NCBI RefSeq assembly: GCF_032854445.1 | Contig: NC_088296.1 | Coordinates: 6,065,435-6,129,434 of the forward strand | Direction of reading: 5' to 3' | Source of the DNA: Liolophura sinensis | Lineage: Eukaryota > Mollusca > Polyplacophora > Chitonida > Chitonidae | DNA length: 64,000 nt | Part shown: piece after piece, positions 11,973-23,749 of the stretch | Position numbering within the stretch: the first letter of the stretch is position 1 | Layout of the letters: each line of letters begins with the position of its first letter | Made by a program: the position numbers and the translations under genes | Notes under the pieces: model-generated | What the model saw: only the letters and a program-made list of their open reading frames with translations | What the model was told of the DNA's origin: nothing | Database searches by the model: none

Positions 11973-13134
11973 TATCATTGGAGTTGGACATTAGAGTTTA
12001 TAATAAAGTTTTTTATTATATAGCTGTAAGTGTGGTCCGATGAAAACATTCCTATCGTACCACGTCACCGCCCTGTACTTAAAATCATATTGTATACTTG
12101 AAAACAGTATTTTATTCGCATTGTACATCGCAGAGGTGGACTTAAAATCAGAAATACTGTCTGTGAAAAGTGACAAAAAGCACACCTTTAAGAACTGGTT
12201 CCTATATAGTTTAAACGATTGATGTCAATGAGTGTAATATTATTAATAATAATTATTATTTTTATTTGAAATTAATACGTTACTTTTTAATTTACATAAG
12301 CTCTTTGAATTTCTTTGGTTCTGATAATACACATTACACATGCATTCTCCAGTATGCACAACATGAGTCTAACACCCAAACCATTTTTATAGATAAATGC
12401 TAATCAAGTAGTTCAGGGAAAGTAGGCCAGTGTTGAGCCTAAGCCTAGACAATTCCACGTGCGTCACACAGGCTCCAAAGGTCAACCTTGCCTAACTGTG
12501 GCAGTAATGTCAAGCGAGCACAAATAGCGGCACGTGCGCTCTAATGACTAAGCTGAACTTTTCAACATTGGACTGACTCTCTCTGAACACGTTCTCTTTT
12601 ATCCCCTATGTACGTAAACAGTTGAAATAAAATCCAGACATCAGTATATAGGAGACTACAGTTTACCATTCATTTCTGATTTTAAGCCATGTAGATCTTT
12701 CCACTGGAGTACCACGTTAAACGCAGACATAATGCTTAACAAGGGAGGATACTCTGATGCAACGTGCATCAATTGACTGTCAGAACAACGAGCATGGCAA
12801 GTAGCCAGAACAGCGAGCATGGCAAGCAGCCAGAACAACTGTTGACTTAACAGATTTTATGTCTACCGCATTCATCTGAAACAACTACTTTTGTGTTGGT
12901 TTAGTTATGCAGTGGATGCTTTATTCACATTCTGTTACAAGTCAACATTTGAACATATTAATATCTAACTTCTTCAAACCGCCATAGCATAATGTAATTA
13001 TGGTGAAAACGTTATGCCTTTTGTACTGATAAATATATAATCGTATCTTTCCACGGGTTTAGTACATTTAAAACTGCTCTGGTCACGTAAAAGTCTATGG
13101 CCAGGTCTTCTCCAATTTCTGCAGCATGCAAGAG
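11973..13134. other. Intergenic stretch downstream of the GMC gene
   Basis: No gene was recognised. A 60-codon frame at 12656-12838 (minus) starts with a hydrophobic run, but part of that run comes from a 26-bp tandem duplication (12786-12837), so I do not call it. Confidence 0.4.
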
Positions 13135-13140
13135 TTTATT
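13135..13140 (-). terminator. Possible polyadenylation signal of the GMC gene
   Basis: AATAAA on the minus strand lies about 270 bp past the GMC stop codon. It is placed plausibly for a 3' UTR end, but the hexamer is common in AT-rich DNA. Confidence 0.3.
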
Positions 13141-13408
13141 TCAAGTTCAGAGTTTCACCCCATTTGGCTGATAAACAAATTTAGTGATACTTACTGATTC
13201 AAGTGAGTAAACTACACAACAAAAATATGATTAGTATAATGTCTCCCCCTTTAATATTCACCAATGAGAAATTTTCCAATGCCATATTCTAGTTTAATCG
13301 TGAGCCGTACACCGAGTCAACTGCTTGAAAAAGTATGGCGATCCCAGCAGGAAGTTGTTAGATGCAAGCACACGTGGGTTCGCGGAAGAGGTCGAGTATC
13401 TGATGTCT

Positions 13409-13547
13409 TCACCTGAAAGACATGGCTTGTTTGATCATGTCGGCCCCTTTCTCTGCTATCATGACTGTAGGAGCGTTGGTGTTTCCTGACGTAATTTCTG
13501 GCATCACTGAGGCGTCCACCACACGAAGACGATCTATCCCTTTCACC
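13409..13547 (-). CDS. GMC oxidoreductase exon 11 (last)
   Basis: This encodes [12 protein letters not shown] and [13 protein letters not shown] with Asn552, then a TGA stop. The acceptor is ATTACAG|GGTG. It is separated from exon 10 by 7,978 bp, of which 6,058 bp are the inserted LTR element. Confidence 0.94.
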
Positions 13548-16500
13548 CTGTAATATAGTAAGGTTTACCATGCACAATAAGCAATATCCCTTCTCTTCCG
13601 CCACACGGAGATTTATTCTTAACAATATTTATTTATTTATTTATTTGATTGGCGTTTTACGCCGTACTCAAGAATATTTCAATTATACGACGGCGGTCAG
13701 CATTATGGTGGGTGGAAACCCAGGTTGCTGGAAGACCTTCCCACGTACGGCCGGAGAGGAAGCCAGCATGCGCTGGACTTGAACTCACAGCGACCAATAA
13801 GTAATATGTACATTAATATGTAGAATGAGTAAAGGACTGGGATCTGAGGACACATTTGCAGTATTTCAACCATGACATATCGAGAACGTAATGGAACCAG
13901 TACACGTTTGTGGATTTCGACCTGGGAATAAAAACATCCAAAATAAAAAAAAAGACAGACGCGTTTGGAGCCAGATAAGTAAAGTCATAAGTATATTACA
14001 CACGCTATATCGTATAACAAAGACCCTCTTTTATACACTGAGGTAGATAAATTGTCACTACAGAAATATTACAGGTGAATGTACAGGTCAATAAACTCTA
14101 ATGTCCAGCTCCAATAACATACGCCGTACGTGGGAAGGCCTGTCAGCAACATGCGGATGGTCGTGGGTTTCCCCCGGGCTCTGCCCGGTTTCCACCCACC
14201 ATAATGCTGGCCGCTGTCGTATAAGTGAAATATTCTTGAGTATGGCGTAAATCACAAATCAAATCAAATTACTTTCAGGTGGTTTCTTTGGCAGCTTCAA
14301 CAAAAACGTGTTTTCAAAACAGCCTATCGCTCCTCAGCCAATAAAAAAGTAGTTTTGCCAGGTCATGGCATTGTTGTTGTCAGCTAAAATTTCCCAAGAG
14401 TTAGTTGCATTTACCGGAAGTGTAAACTCTTGGATTATGTTAAGCATTTTTAACATATTAGTATTACGTACTTGGCAGCGTTACATAAAGGTTTCTTTTT
14501 TCCTTTCGTATACGACAACCTAATATTGTTTTGCTAAGAGAACGTCTGTTACAACGAGAGCCATATACTAAGTGTCAGACTTGTGTTTTGACTCACATCA
14601 AGCTTGTGTGGAAGAATGAATGAATAAATAATCAGAGTTTAACGTCACTTTAGCAATACTGTAACCGTATTGTGGCGAAACTTTGTTAAAACAATACACA
14701 CAAAGTGTCAAGCATGACTTCGTAAAACCTAACCCTGCTTTTGGATTCTAGAACTGTTAGATCTAATAAATAGTACCGCGTCGGTGACCTAATGGTTTGA
14801 GCGTCCGCCTCGAAGTTGTAATACCCGGAATCAAACACGATTCGAGTCATACCAAAGGCTGTGCAAATGGCTCGATTGGCACATGAGAGGTTAGAGCAAA
14901 GAAACAGGGCAGTTTGGTCCGGTGTTAGTATACTGTGACTGGATGGGGTGTCATTTCTGGTGTCTTCGGTGTGATACTTCAGCGGCAGCAGCACTTTGGC
15001 AGCAAGGACTCGCCTAGCCACAAGGACGCAGTACATGTACATACACCTAATGACCCCTCGGCGTCATATGACTGACAAACTGTTAATTAAGACGTTAGAC
15101 CCTCACGTATACATACATACATTCTAATAAATTGCAGTAAACACATCTGCATGTATCTAAATTAATTTTGCGTAATCTGTTGTGCTAGGGGTGTGTGATT
15201 TGCTACTATTTAAGCATTTACAGGAGCAGTTGAACAATATCATTTCACCGGTCACGTGTGTTCATTCGCCAATAATCAAAATGTGGCTGCTCAGGGGTTA
15301 CGCCCTGTACTGAAAGTCCTGTATTATGTGTTATGTATGACTATTCAATGTTTTCATGTACTGTTAGTCTGCGGACCTTGGTGTTATATGTTATAAGCAT
15401 AACAGGCCCTGTTATATATGTACAGCGCGAACCTGGCCGAAAGCACCGTGTTCAATGCTCTGTTTATTTAACTGGCTGTTCATTGGCTGTTAATTCTGTG
15501 TGTCTAAGAATAGCTGAATCCACCTGGACCGTATATAAGCCGTGTTTTCTGTGCAGAGTGGAGGTATTTTTGCTGCATCCACTGGGAGCCAGGAGAGTGT
15601 GCGACGCTCTCGTATAGAGTCCATTATGTTTATATGAGCTGGTGATGCCAGTTTCATTTGGGAGGACAGTTTTTTATGCCGGCACCGTTTGTGTACCACA
15701 GTAGTACTGATGTCTGGTTTATGTGAATTTCTGCGGAAGTCACGTTTATTGGTGTTTGGATCTTTGTTATGATTATACAGTGTGGACTGTGTAATTTGTT
15801 TAACACGCTGACCTCACCTGACCGACAAGGTCGTCAAGGACTCTAAACTGAAGTTTTCAGTTTTGCAAAGGACGTTCGTTCTGCCACAAGGTGACATTAC
15901 TCTACGTCTCTGAACGGCTCGTTTGTGAGTTTCTGCGGGAGCTGACTGTTCTAAAAGTGGATTATACCTCCATGTCTGTGTTTACCCTGTGTTGTGCTCT
16001 GCGGGTGTGACGTCATTCAAAGGCTTGACTGTTCCAGTTCTGTGTAACCTGTGTACTGTGTTCGTGTTCGCTAACCTAGCGAAGTACCTGACTGGGACAA
16101 TTTGTGACTTGTGTGAACTGTGTGTTTATCCCATGGTCTTTACGTTGGATTTCCTGGAATACGTTCCTTGGGATGTAAAGGTGAACTGGAAACTTGTAAA
16201 GACCGGTAATACTGATGTGTATGTTGTTGTTGTTGAACTGTTTGTAAAACTGTACGTCTCATTTATATATATAAAGCATTGTAATATTGAGTCACTGAGT
16301 CTGTTTTCTGTTGCCGTTTTCAATACCGTAAGAGAAATTGGGGGCTTGTCCGGGAACTGATTGTTTCCTTTTTGTTTTGCTATTTGAAGTTAAACACAAG
16401 TGAGAAGCGATTGCTTAATTTTAACGGTGAATGATTCAGTGGCTAAATATTTACAATGGGAGATTTTGATCCTAAACAGTTTGTTAATGCGCCCGATCAG

Positions 16501-19500
16501 GATGTTTTTGAGAGTTTAAAGAAGGGAGACTTGGTTAAGTTAGGGACATTTTTAGGTTTGTCCATAAAGTCTTCATGGAGGAAAAGAGATATGCAGCATA
16601 CTTTGTTGAAACATTTAGTGGAGATAGGGAAGTTTGATAGTTCTGCATTATCTGATTATGAGTTCGAGGGTCAGTCTGATACCGAGCTTAAGTTTAAACA
16701 GTTTGAGTTAGAAAAGTTGAGATTGGAGAAAAAGGAAAGAGAGAAGGAGAAAGAGAGGGAACATGAGATAGAGTTAGAAAAGTTGAAAATGCAGAGAGAG
16801 AGAGAGGAGAGAGAAATGCAAGAAAGAGAGAGGGAAAGGGAATTGGAGTTTCAAATGAAAAAGTTAGAGGTTGAGAGAGGTGAGAAACCGGGTCCTTCCG
16901 GTAGACAGGATTCCGGATTTGATGTGACCAAATACATTCGGTTAGTTCCATCCTTTCAGGAAAAAGAGGTGGATAAATATTTTCTGCATTTTGAGAAAAT
17001 TGCATATAGTTTGAAGTGGCCTAAAGAGTTCTGGACTATGTTATTACAGAGTGTGCTAATTGGAAAGGCCAGGGAAATTTACACTCAGTTAAGTGTAGAG
17101 AATGCTTCCAATTATGACTATGTGAAAGAGGTAATTTTGAAGGGTTATGAATTGGTGCCTGAAGCTTACCGCCAGAAATTTCGTAACTATGAAAAAGGTA
17201 GAGATCAGACATACGTTGAGTTTGGTCGAGCTAAGGAGCAGTTGTTTGATTGCTGGTGTATAGCCAAGAAAATAGGCAAGGATTTTGAAAGTTTGCGTCA
17301 GCTTGTGCTGGTAGAAGAGTTCAAGCGTTGTATTCATAATGATGTAAAGGTGTTCGTTGATGAGCAGAAGGCAAGTACACTTGAAGAGGCAGCCAGTTTA
17401 GCTGATGATTATTCCTTGACACATAAGGTTACATACACGGGTAAGCCATTTAATTCATTTACACGTAGAAATACCCAGTCACATGCAACATGTAGAGGTA
17501 GCTCTACACAGAAGAGTTCTACACCAGGCTCCAATGGTTCTACAGCTCATGGTTCACGTAGTTCAGATTGGATGGTAGTCCTCGAAATAGGGTCACTTGT
17601 AATTTTTGCAAGCGGGTAGGTCACGTGATGAATGAATGTTACAAGTTGAAAAGGATACGGGAAGCTCAGAATGAGTCTAAGCCCACAGGTCTTTGTGTTG
17701 CAATGCACAAAACATTGCCGGAAGTTACATCAGCAGTTAAAAGCAGATCTGAGTTAGCTGATACGGGATTGGATAAGATTCCCAAATGCTCTATGGATAG
17801 CTTCGCTCCGTTTATCAATTCTGGTTCAGTGTCGCTTTGAAGCGACATGTCTGCTGCTACCCCTATAAAGATATTAAGGGATACTGGGGCATCTCAGTCT
17901 CTGTTGTTGATGAATACTCTGCCCTTTTCTGAAGAGTCATACTCTGGGGTTCGTGCCCTTATTAGAGGTGTAGAGTCTAGTGACTTTGTCAGTGTTCCCC
18001 TTCATGATATTTATTTGTCATCAGATTTGATATCTGGACCTGTCAGGGTAGGCATTAAGTCTTCATTACCTTTTGAGGGTATTCATTTGTTGTTGGGAAA
18101 TGACTTAGCGCATGATAAAGTTACTGTTGATCCCTTAATGGTTGATAAGCCTTCTCTGAATTCAGTCACAGAGCCAGTTGAAAGCGAGATAGCGGGTTTA
18201 TATCCGTCCTGTGTTGTTACAAGAGCTATGTCTAGAAAAGTCAGTACAGACCAGGGTAGTACTGTTGATTTGAGTGAGACTTTTCTCAACAACATGTTGG
18301 ATGGAGATTCTTCCAAATTAGACAGCCAGCAGGAAGTAGATACTAATTTTGTTAGTGGTGATCAGCCATTTTGTAGGACTGAGTTGATTGCTGAACAACA
18401 CAGTGATCCAAGTATTTCTTGCTTGTTTAATGATGCAGCTAAAGATGGTGAATCTTTACCTGACCCATGCTACTACTATGTCAAGTCTGGCATATTGATG
18501 CGGCAATGGAGGCCTCCCGATGTTTCGTTGGAGGATGAATGGGCAGTTAAGCATCAGGTGGTTGTGCCCAAGTCTTATCGTAAAGACATACTGACCATAG
18601 CGCATGAAACGCCGTTAGCAGGTCATTTAGGTGTTAATAAGACCTATCATAAGATTCTCAGTCATTTTTATTGGCCAGGAATAAGGAAAGATGTTACTGA
18701 ATTTTGCAGGTCTTGTCATGCATGTCAGTTAGTGGGGAAACCTAACCAGACAATCCCCAAGGCAGCCTTGAGGCCTATTCCTGCAATTGGTGAGCCATTT
18801 AGTAGAATCTTAATAGATTGTGTTGGTCCGCTACCTAAGACAAAGTCTGGAAATCAGTATATGTTAACCATAATGTGTACTTCAACTCGTTTCCCTGAGG
18901 CAATTCCACTAAGGAATATTACTGCCAAGACTATAATTAAGGCTTTAGTTAAGTTCTTCACCATGTTTGGTCTGCCTAAATCAGTACAGTCAGACCAGGG
19001 TTCAAATTTCATGTCTGGTGTGTTCCAACAAGTTATGCATGAGCTAGGTGTTAGCCAGTATAAATCCTCAGCTTATCACCCACAAAGTCAAGGAGCACTA
19101 GAGAGATTCCATCAGACACTGAAAAGTATGATAAGAACTTACTGCTTTGAGACAGGGAAAGATTGGGACGAGGGTGTACCTTTGTTAATGTTTGCTGTAA
19201 GAGAGTCTGTACAAGAGTCACTTGGATTTAGTCCATTTGAGCTTGTGTTTGGCCATACTGTGCGTGGTCCACTACAGTTGTTCAAGGAAAAGTTTGTGTC
19301 TAGTGATAGTGACAATGTTAACTTATTACAGTATGTGTCAAGTTTTCGTACTAAGCTCAACAGAGTATGTGAGTTAGCCAGAGAGAATCTTACAGCTTCT
19401 CAGAAGAGTATGAAAACTAAATATGACAAAGAGACAGTAACACGCAGATTTGAAGTTGGTCAGAAGGTATTGGCCTTACTTCCAGTTAGTGGTAAGCCAC

Positions 19501-22500
19501 TTGAGGCTCGTTATTAAGAGGCTAAGTGATCTTAATTATATTATTTTCACTCCTGATCGGCGCAAATCTAGACAACTTTGTCACATTAACATGTTAAAGC
19601 CATATGTAGACAGAGATAGCACTGATCTCAATGTTGTACATCCTAGTGGAGTTGTTATCTCTTGTTTTCCAGTGCCAAGTTGTAAGAGAGAATTAAAGCG
19701 TTTTTTGGGCATGGCAGGTTATTATCGTAAGTTCTGTAGGAACTTTTCATTTTTTAGTGAGCCATTAACTCAGCTGTTAAAGAAAGGTGCTAAATTCTTG
19801 TGGTCCATTGAGTGTCAGAGATCTTTTGATAGATTAAAGGCCATGCTAAGCAGCGGCCCCATACTTGTAGCACCTGATTTTAATTTACCATTTAAGCTAG
19901 CTGTTGATGCTAGTGATATATCTGCTGGGGCAGTTTTGTTACAAGAAAATGAAACAGATCACGTTGATCACCCTGTATGTTTTTTCTCTCGCAAATTTGA
20001 CAAGTGCCAGAGAAATTATTCGACAATAGAAAAGGAATGTCTGTCCTTGATTCTAGCATTACAGCATTTTGAAGTATATGTGACTTCGTCAAGTTACCCC
20101 ATTGTTGTGTATACAGATCACAATCCCTTAACCTTCTTGCACAAACTAAAAGGTAAAAACCGAAGATTGTTACGGTGGAGTTTGCTTTTGCAAGAATTTA
20201 ATCTAGAGATTAGACACATAAAAGGGAAAGATAATGTGATTGCTGATTGTTTGTCACGTGTCTAGTTGGTTTTCTGCAGCTTTGTTTTATAGACTGTGGT
20301 AAACGTTATTATTATTCATAATTATGAATATGTTAAAGAAAGTTTTATGCAAAACTTTCTTTCCCTGAAGGGTGGGGGTGTTATGTATGACTATTCAATG
20401 TTATCATGTACTGTTAGTCTGCGGACCTTGGTGTTATATGTTATAAGCATAACAGGCCCTGTTATATATGTACAGCGCGAACCTGGCCGAAAGCACCGTG
20501 TTCAATGCTCTGTTTATTTAACTGGCTGTTCATTGGCTGTTAATTCTGTGTGTCTAAGAATAGTTGAATCCACCTGGACCGTATATAAGCCGTGTTTTCT
20601 GTGCAGAGTGGAGGTATTTTTGCTGCATCCACTGGGAGCCAGGAGAGTGTGCGACGCTCTTGTATAGAGTCCATTATGTTTATATGAGCTGGTGATGCCA
20701 GTTTCATTTGGGAGGACAGTTTTTTATGCCGGCACCGTTTGTGTACCACAGTAGTACTGATGTCTGGTTTATGTGAATTTCTGCGGAAGTCACGTTTATT
20801 GGTGTTTGGATCTTTAGTATGATTATACAGTGTGGACTGTGTAATTTGTTTAACACGCTGACCTCACCTGACCGACAAGGTCGTCAAGGACTCTAAACTG
20901 AAGTTTTCAGTTTTGCAAAGGACGTTCGTTCTGCCACAAGGTGACATTACTCTACGTCTCTGAACGGCTCGTTTGTGAGTTTCTGCGGGAGCTGACTGTT
21001 CTAAAAGTGGATTATACCTCCATGTCTGTGTTTACCCTGTGTTGTGCTCTGCGGGTGTGACGTCATTCAAAGGCTTGACTGTTCCAGTTCTGTGTAACCT
21101 GTGTACTGTGTTCGTGTTCGCTAACCTAGCGAAGTACCTGACTGGGACAATTTGTGACTTGTGTGAACTGTGTGTTTATCCCATGGTCTTTACGTTGGAT
21201 TTCCTGGAATACGTTCCTTGGGATGTAAAGGTGAACTGGAAACTTGTAAAGACCGGTAATACTGATGTGTATGTTGTTGTTGTTGTTGAACTGTTTGTAA
21301 AACTGTACGTCTCATTTATATATATAAAGCATTGTAATATTGAGTCACTGAGTCTGTTTTCTGTTGCCGTTTTCAATACCGTAACATATGTCACTATTTT
21401 CTTTCAAGATGTACTGCACCGAATGGAATAAATATGTGGCATATTTTTATCTCATTTTGTTCCAATCTACATTGGAAATATTTTTTCTGTGGGAAATAAA
21501 AAAAATAAAAATGACGATGAGGCACCTTAATTGTGGGTCCGTGACCGTTCTCGGGTCGTCTGCTCTCCCCATCCTACACGTGCCTACCACGTGATATACC
21601 GTCTGCGTCAGAGATCTCACGTATTCTTCCCAATACTCATCCGTGTACGGCGTTCCTCTGTAGCCAGGTAAGATCCGATTGTGGAATGTTGGCCCTAGAG
21701 AGGAATAGGCCTTGGTCTTTCCCAGCTGCATGCAGACTTTTATTCCTGAATACGCAAGCAAATGGAAATTAAAACAGAGTTAAGGCCAAAGATCACATTA
21801 GATAAACTGTGTTTATTTCAGAAACGTATGTGGCCGGTAGAATAATCATGAATAGTGATATACTAGAGTAAGTCTCACGCCTTTTAGAAGGTCCACTGTC
21901 GTTTTACAGAACCAAGAACAAGTTTATTGACAAAAATGCTATAATTGAGAATATTTAAGCTGAAGGTGAGACCGCTGTAAATTAAATGTTATAATAACAG
22001 TATCACGCATCATTAAGCTACTGCTGAACTTGAAAAAGATTTTCAATACTACTGCGCAATCGGATGCTGTTTAAGGGAAGATACCTCATTGATATAACTC
22101 TATCCAGATGGCGCTATACCTATCTTGGTCATCATCAAATGTGTTGATCACACAGTATTGGAGTAATCCTACAATACTGTCGTCTTAAATGTTGTAATTT
22201 AATGTAATTCTGTTTCAGCCAAAGTGCTGGGGGATTCTACTATTACAGCATTTACATGAACAGTCACAATTAAACCCTAACTGAATTGAAAACTGAATGG
22301 AGAATCTATGCTTCGAAACGCATTTCACCGGTGATAGGTGCGGCCATTTGTCAACTATTTTACTCCTGTTTAACTCTCCATGGTGCAGCATTTTTACATT
22401 TTGCCATTCAAAACACTATCCTATTTTACTTAAAGAAAGACATGCTGCTGTGGACATCTTTGTTTCAAGTTCAAAATACATCCTTAGACGTACCTTCAAC

Positions 22501-23694
22501 CAGGGTCTTGACATCATCCGGGTGACTCAGATAATTTGGGTCTATTAACGGATAGTCGTGAGGATTGGCACTGCGCAGGCGCACTGAACCTCGACTCTTG
22601 GGGTGGCTCAACCTTGGCATGAAGCAAAACCCATGTTTTCCTTCTCGGTTTCCGAATAGTGCTTGCCAGTACTGAAACCCCAAATTATTCCCACTGAATA
22701 AAGTTTTTAAAGGCATTGAGGTGTAAACCGTCAGCCAAGTTGTAAGTATTACATACTTTCCATATTCCTTTTCTATGAGTAGCGACGCATTTTCACAGGG
22801 CGAAACATCAAATTGCTAGTCGACCAATGAAATATGAATGTTGGATTTGACAAATGGGATTAATGGTTACAAAGCGGAACAAAATCGCTACTGATTGGTT
22901 ACAAAGTGGAACATTATTGGTTACAAAGTGGAACTGATTGATGTCTGTACGCAATACATCACTTGGTACTTTAGGTTCCTGTCTCATTTAGTAGATCCCA
23001 AATGACATCAGCTTTGCGTGATCGGTAAGTCGAGGCTATGGTAAATTACGAGTACTGTGCTGTACATGAAGTATATGTGCACTCTTAAGCGCCCAAGCAA
23101 TACTCATCTTGTGCTCTACCGTTATTTTGTCATTAACAATTTTGTTTGTCCCTCTATAGACCCCGTTTGGTATTTTGTGCAAACTAAGACATTGTTCTCA
23201 GTTAGTTACATGAAGTGCAGTTCTGGGTGTAAACCATGTTGTTCACGTTCTCGATAGCTACTGTGGCCCAGCGTATTTATCACATGAATCAGGAAAGGCC
23301 TAATTTGCTTCTGTGTGAAGGACAGATTCCAGTACCTGATCCAGCATACCGGAATTCTTCTTCCAGGCGGGGGACAGTAGCCCGGACAGCTGGTGAATCT
23401 GGATATCTGGATTAGGGTTGTCCGGGTGTTGACGCTGTGTCCGGACGTATGCGGCTCCCTCACATACACATGTGGCGATAGGACCTAGCAGTACAGAACA
23501 GGACAAAGGACATCACTCAGTATCTGCATGTACATAGACAGCAACAAGTTATTGTTGTACAAACTGGTGTGTGAACATTTTTCCACCAAACGCCTTTGCT
23601 CCGAGGTTAAGCTTTACAATGAGTATAATTCCTTGTTAAGTAAATGCGGACAGCCTGCACGATCACTGGCACCCTGCTTAATAGTTGTATATAT

Positions 23695-23749
<55 letters not shown>

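Larger units (their letters stand above)
15329..21386 (+). mobile_element. Gmr1-like Ty3/gypsy LTR retrotransposon, defective
   Basis: This 6,058-bp element lies antisense in intron 10 of the GMC gene. Its order is 5' LTR, tRNA-Pro-like primer site, gag with SCAN-like capsid and zinc knuckle, protease, integrase, remnant of reverse transcriptase, RNase H, polypurine tract, 3' LTR. Integrase before RT/RNase H is the order of Gmr1-type Ty3/gypsy elements; ordinary gypsy has it after. The LTRs start TGTTA and end TAACA and are flanked by a 4-bp TATG duplication. The LTRs differ by 6 substitutions and one 3-bp unit in about 1,005 bp, so the insertion is recent. The copy is nevertheless coding-defective: gag/pol frameshift near 17565, stop at 17838, small deletion at the end of integrase, and most of RT deleted. 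No envelope gene or chromodomain was seen. Confidence 0.94.

Noticed and set aside
12656-12838. 60-codon minus frame with a hydrophobic start (possible small secreted peptide)
   Set aside because: The hydrophobic start overlaps a 26-bp duplication, and there is no splice, promoter or homology evidence.
14765-14845. tRNA gene
   Set aside because: It has box A/B-like words but does not fold into a full cloverleaf by eye, and it continues into a SINE body.
15989-16360. Frames within the LTRs (also 21039-21431 and the 94-123 codon frames)
   Set aside because: They lie in LTR sequence repeated in both copies, without start context or domains.
16694-17005. Minus-strand frame opposite gag
   Set aside because: Shadow of the Glu/Arg/Lys-rich gag coiled coil, giving Ser/Phe/Leu-rich nonsense.
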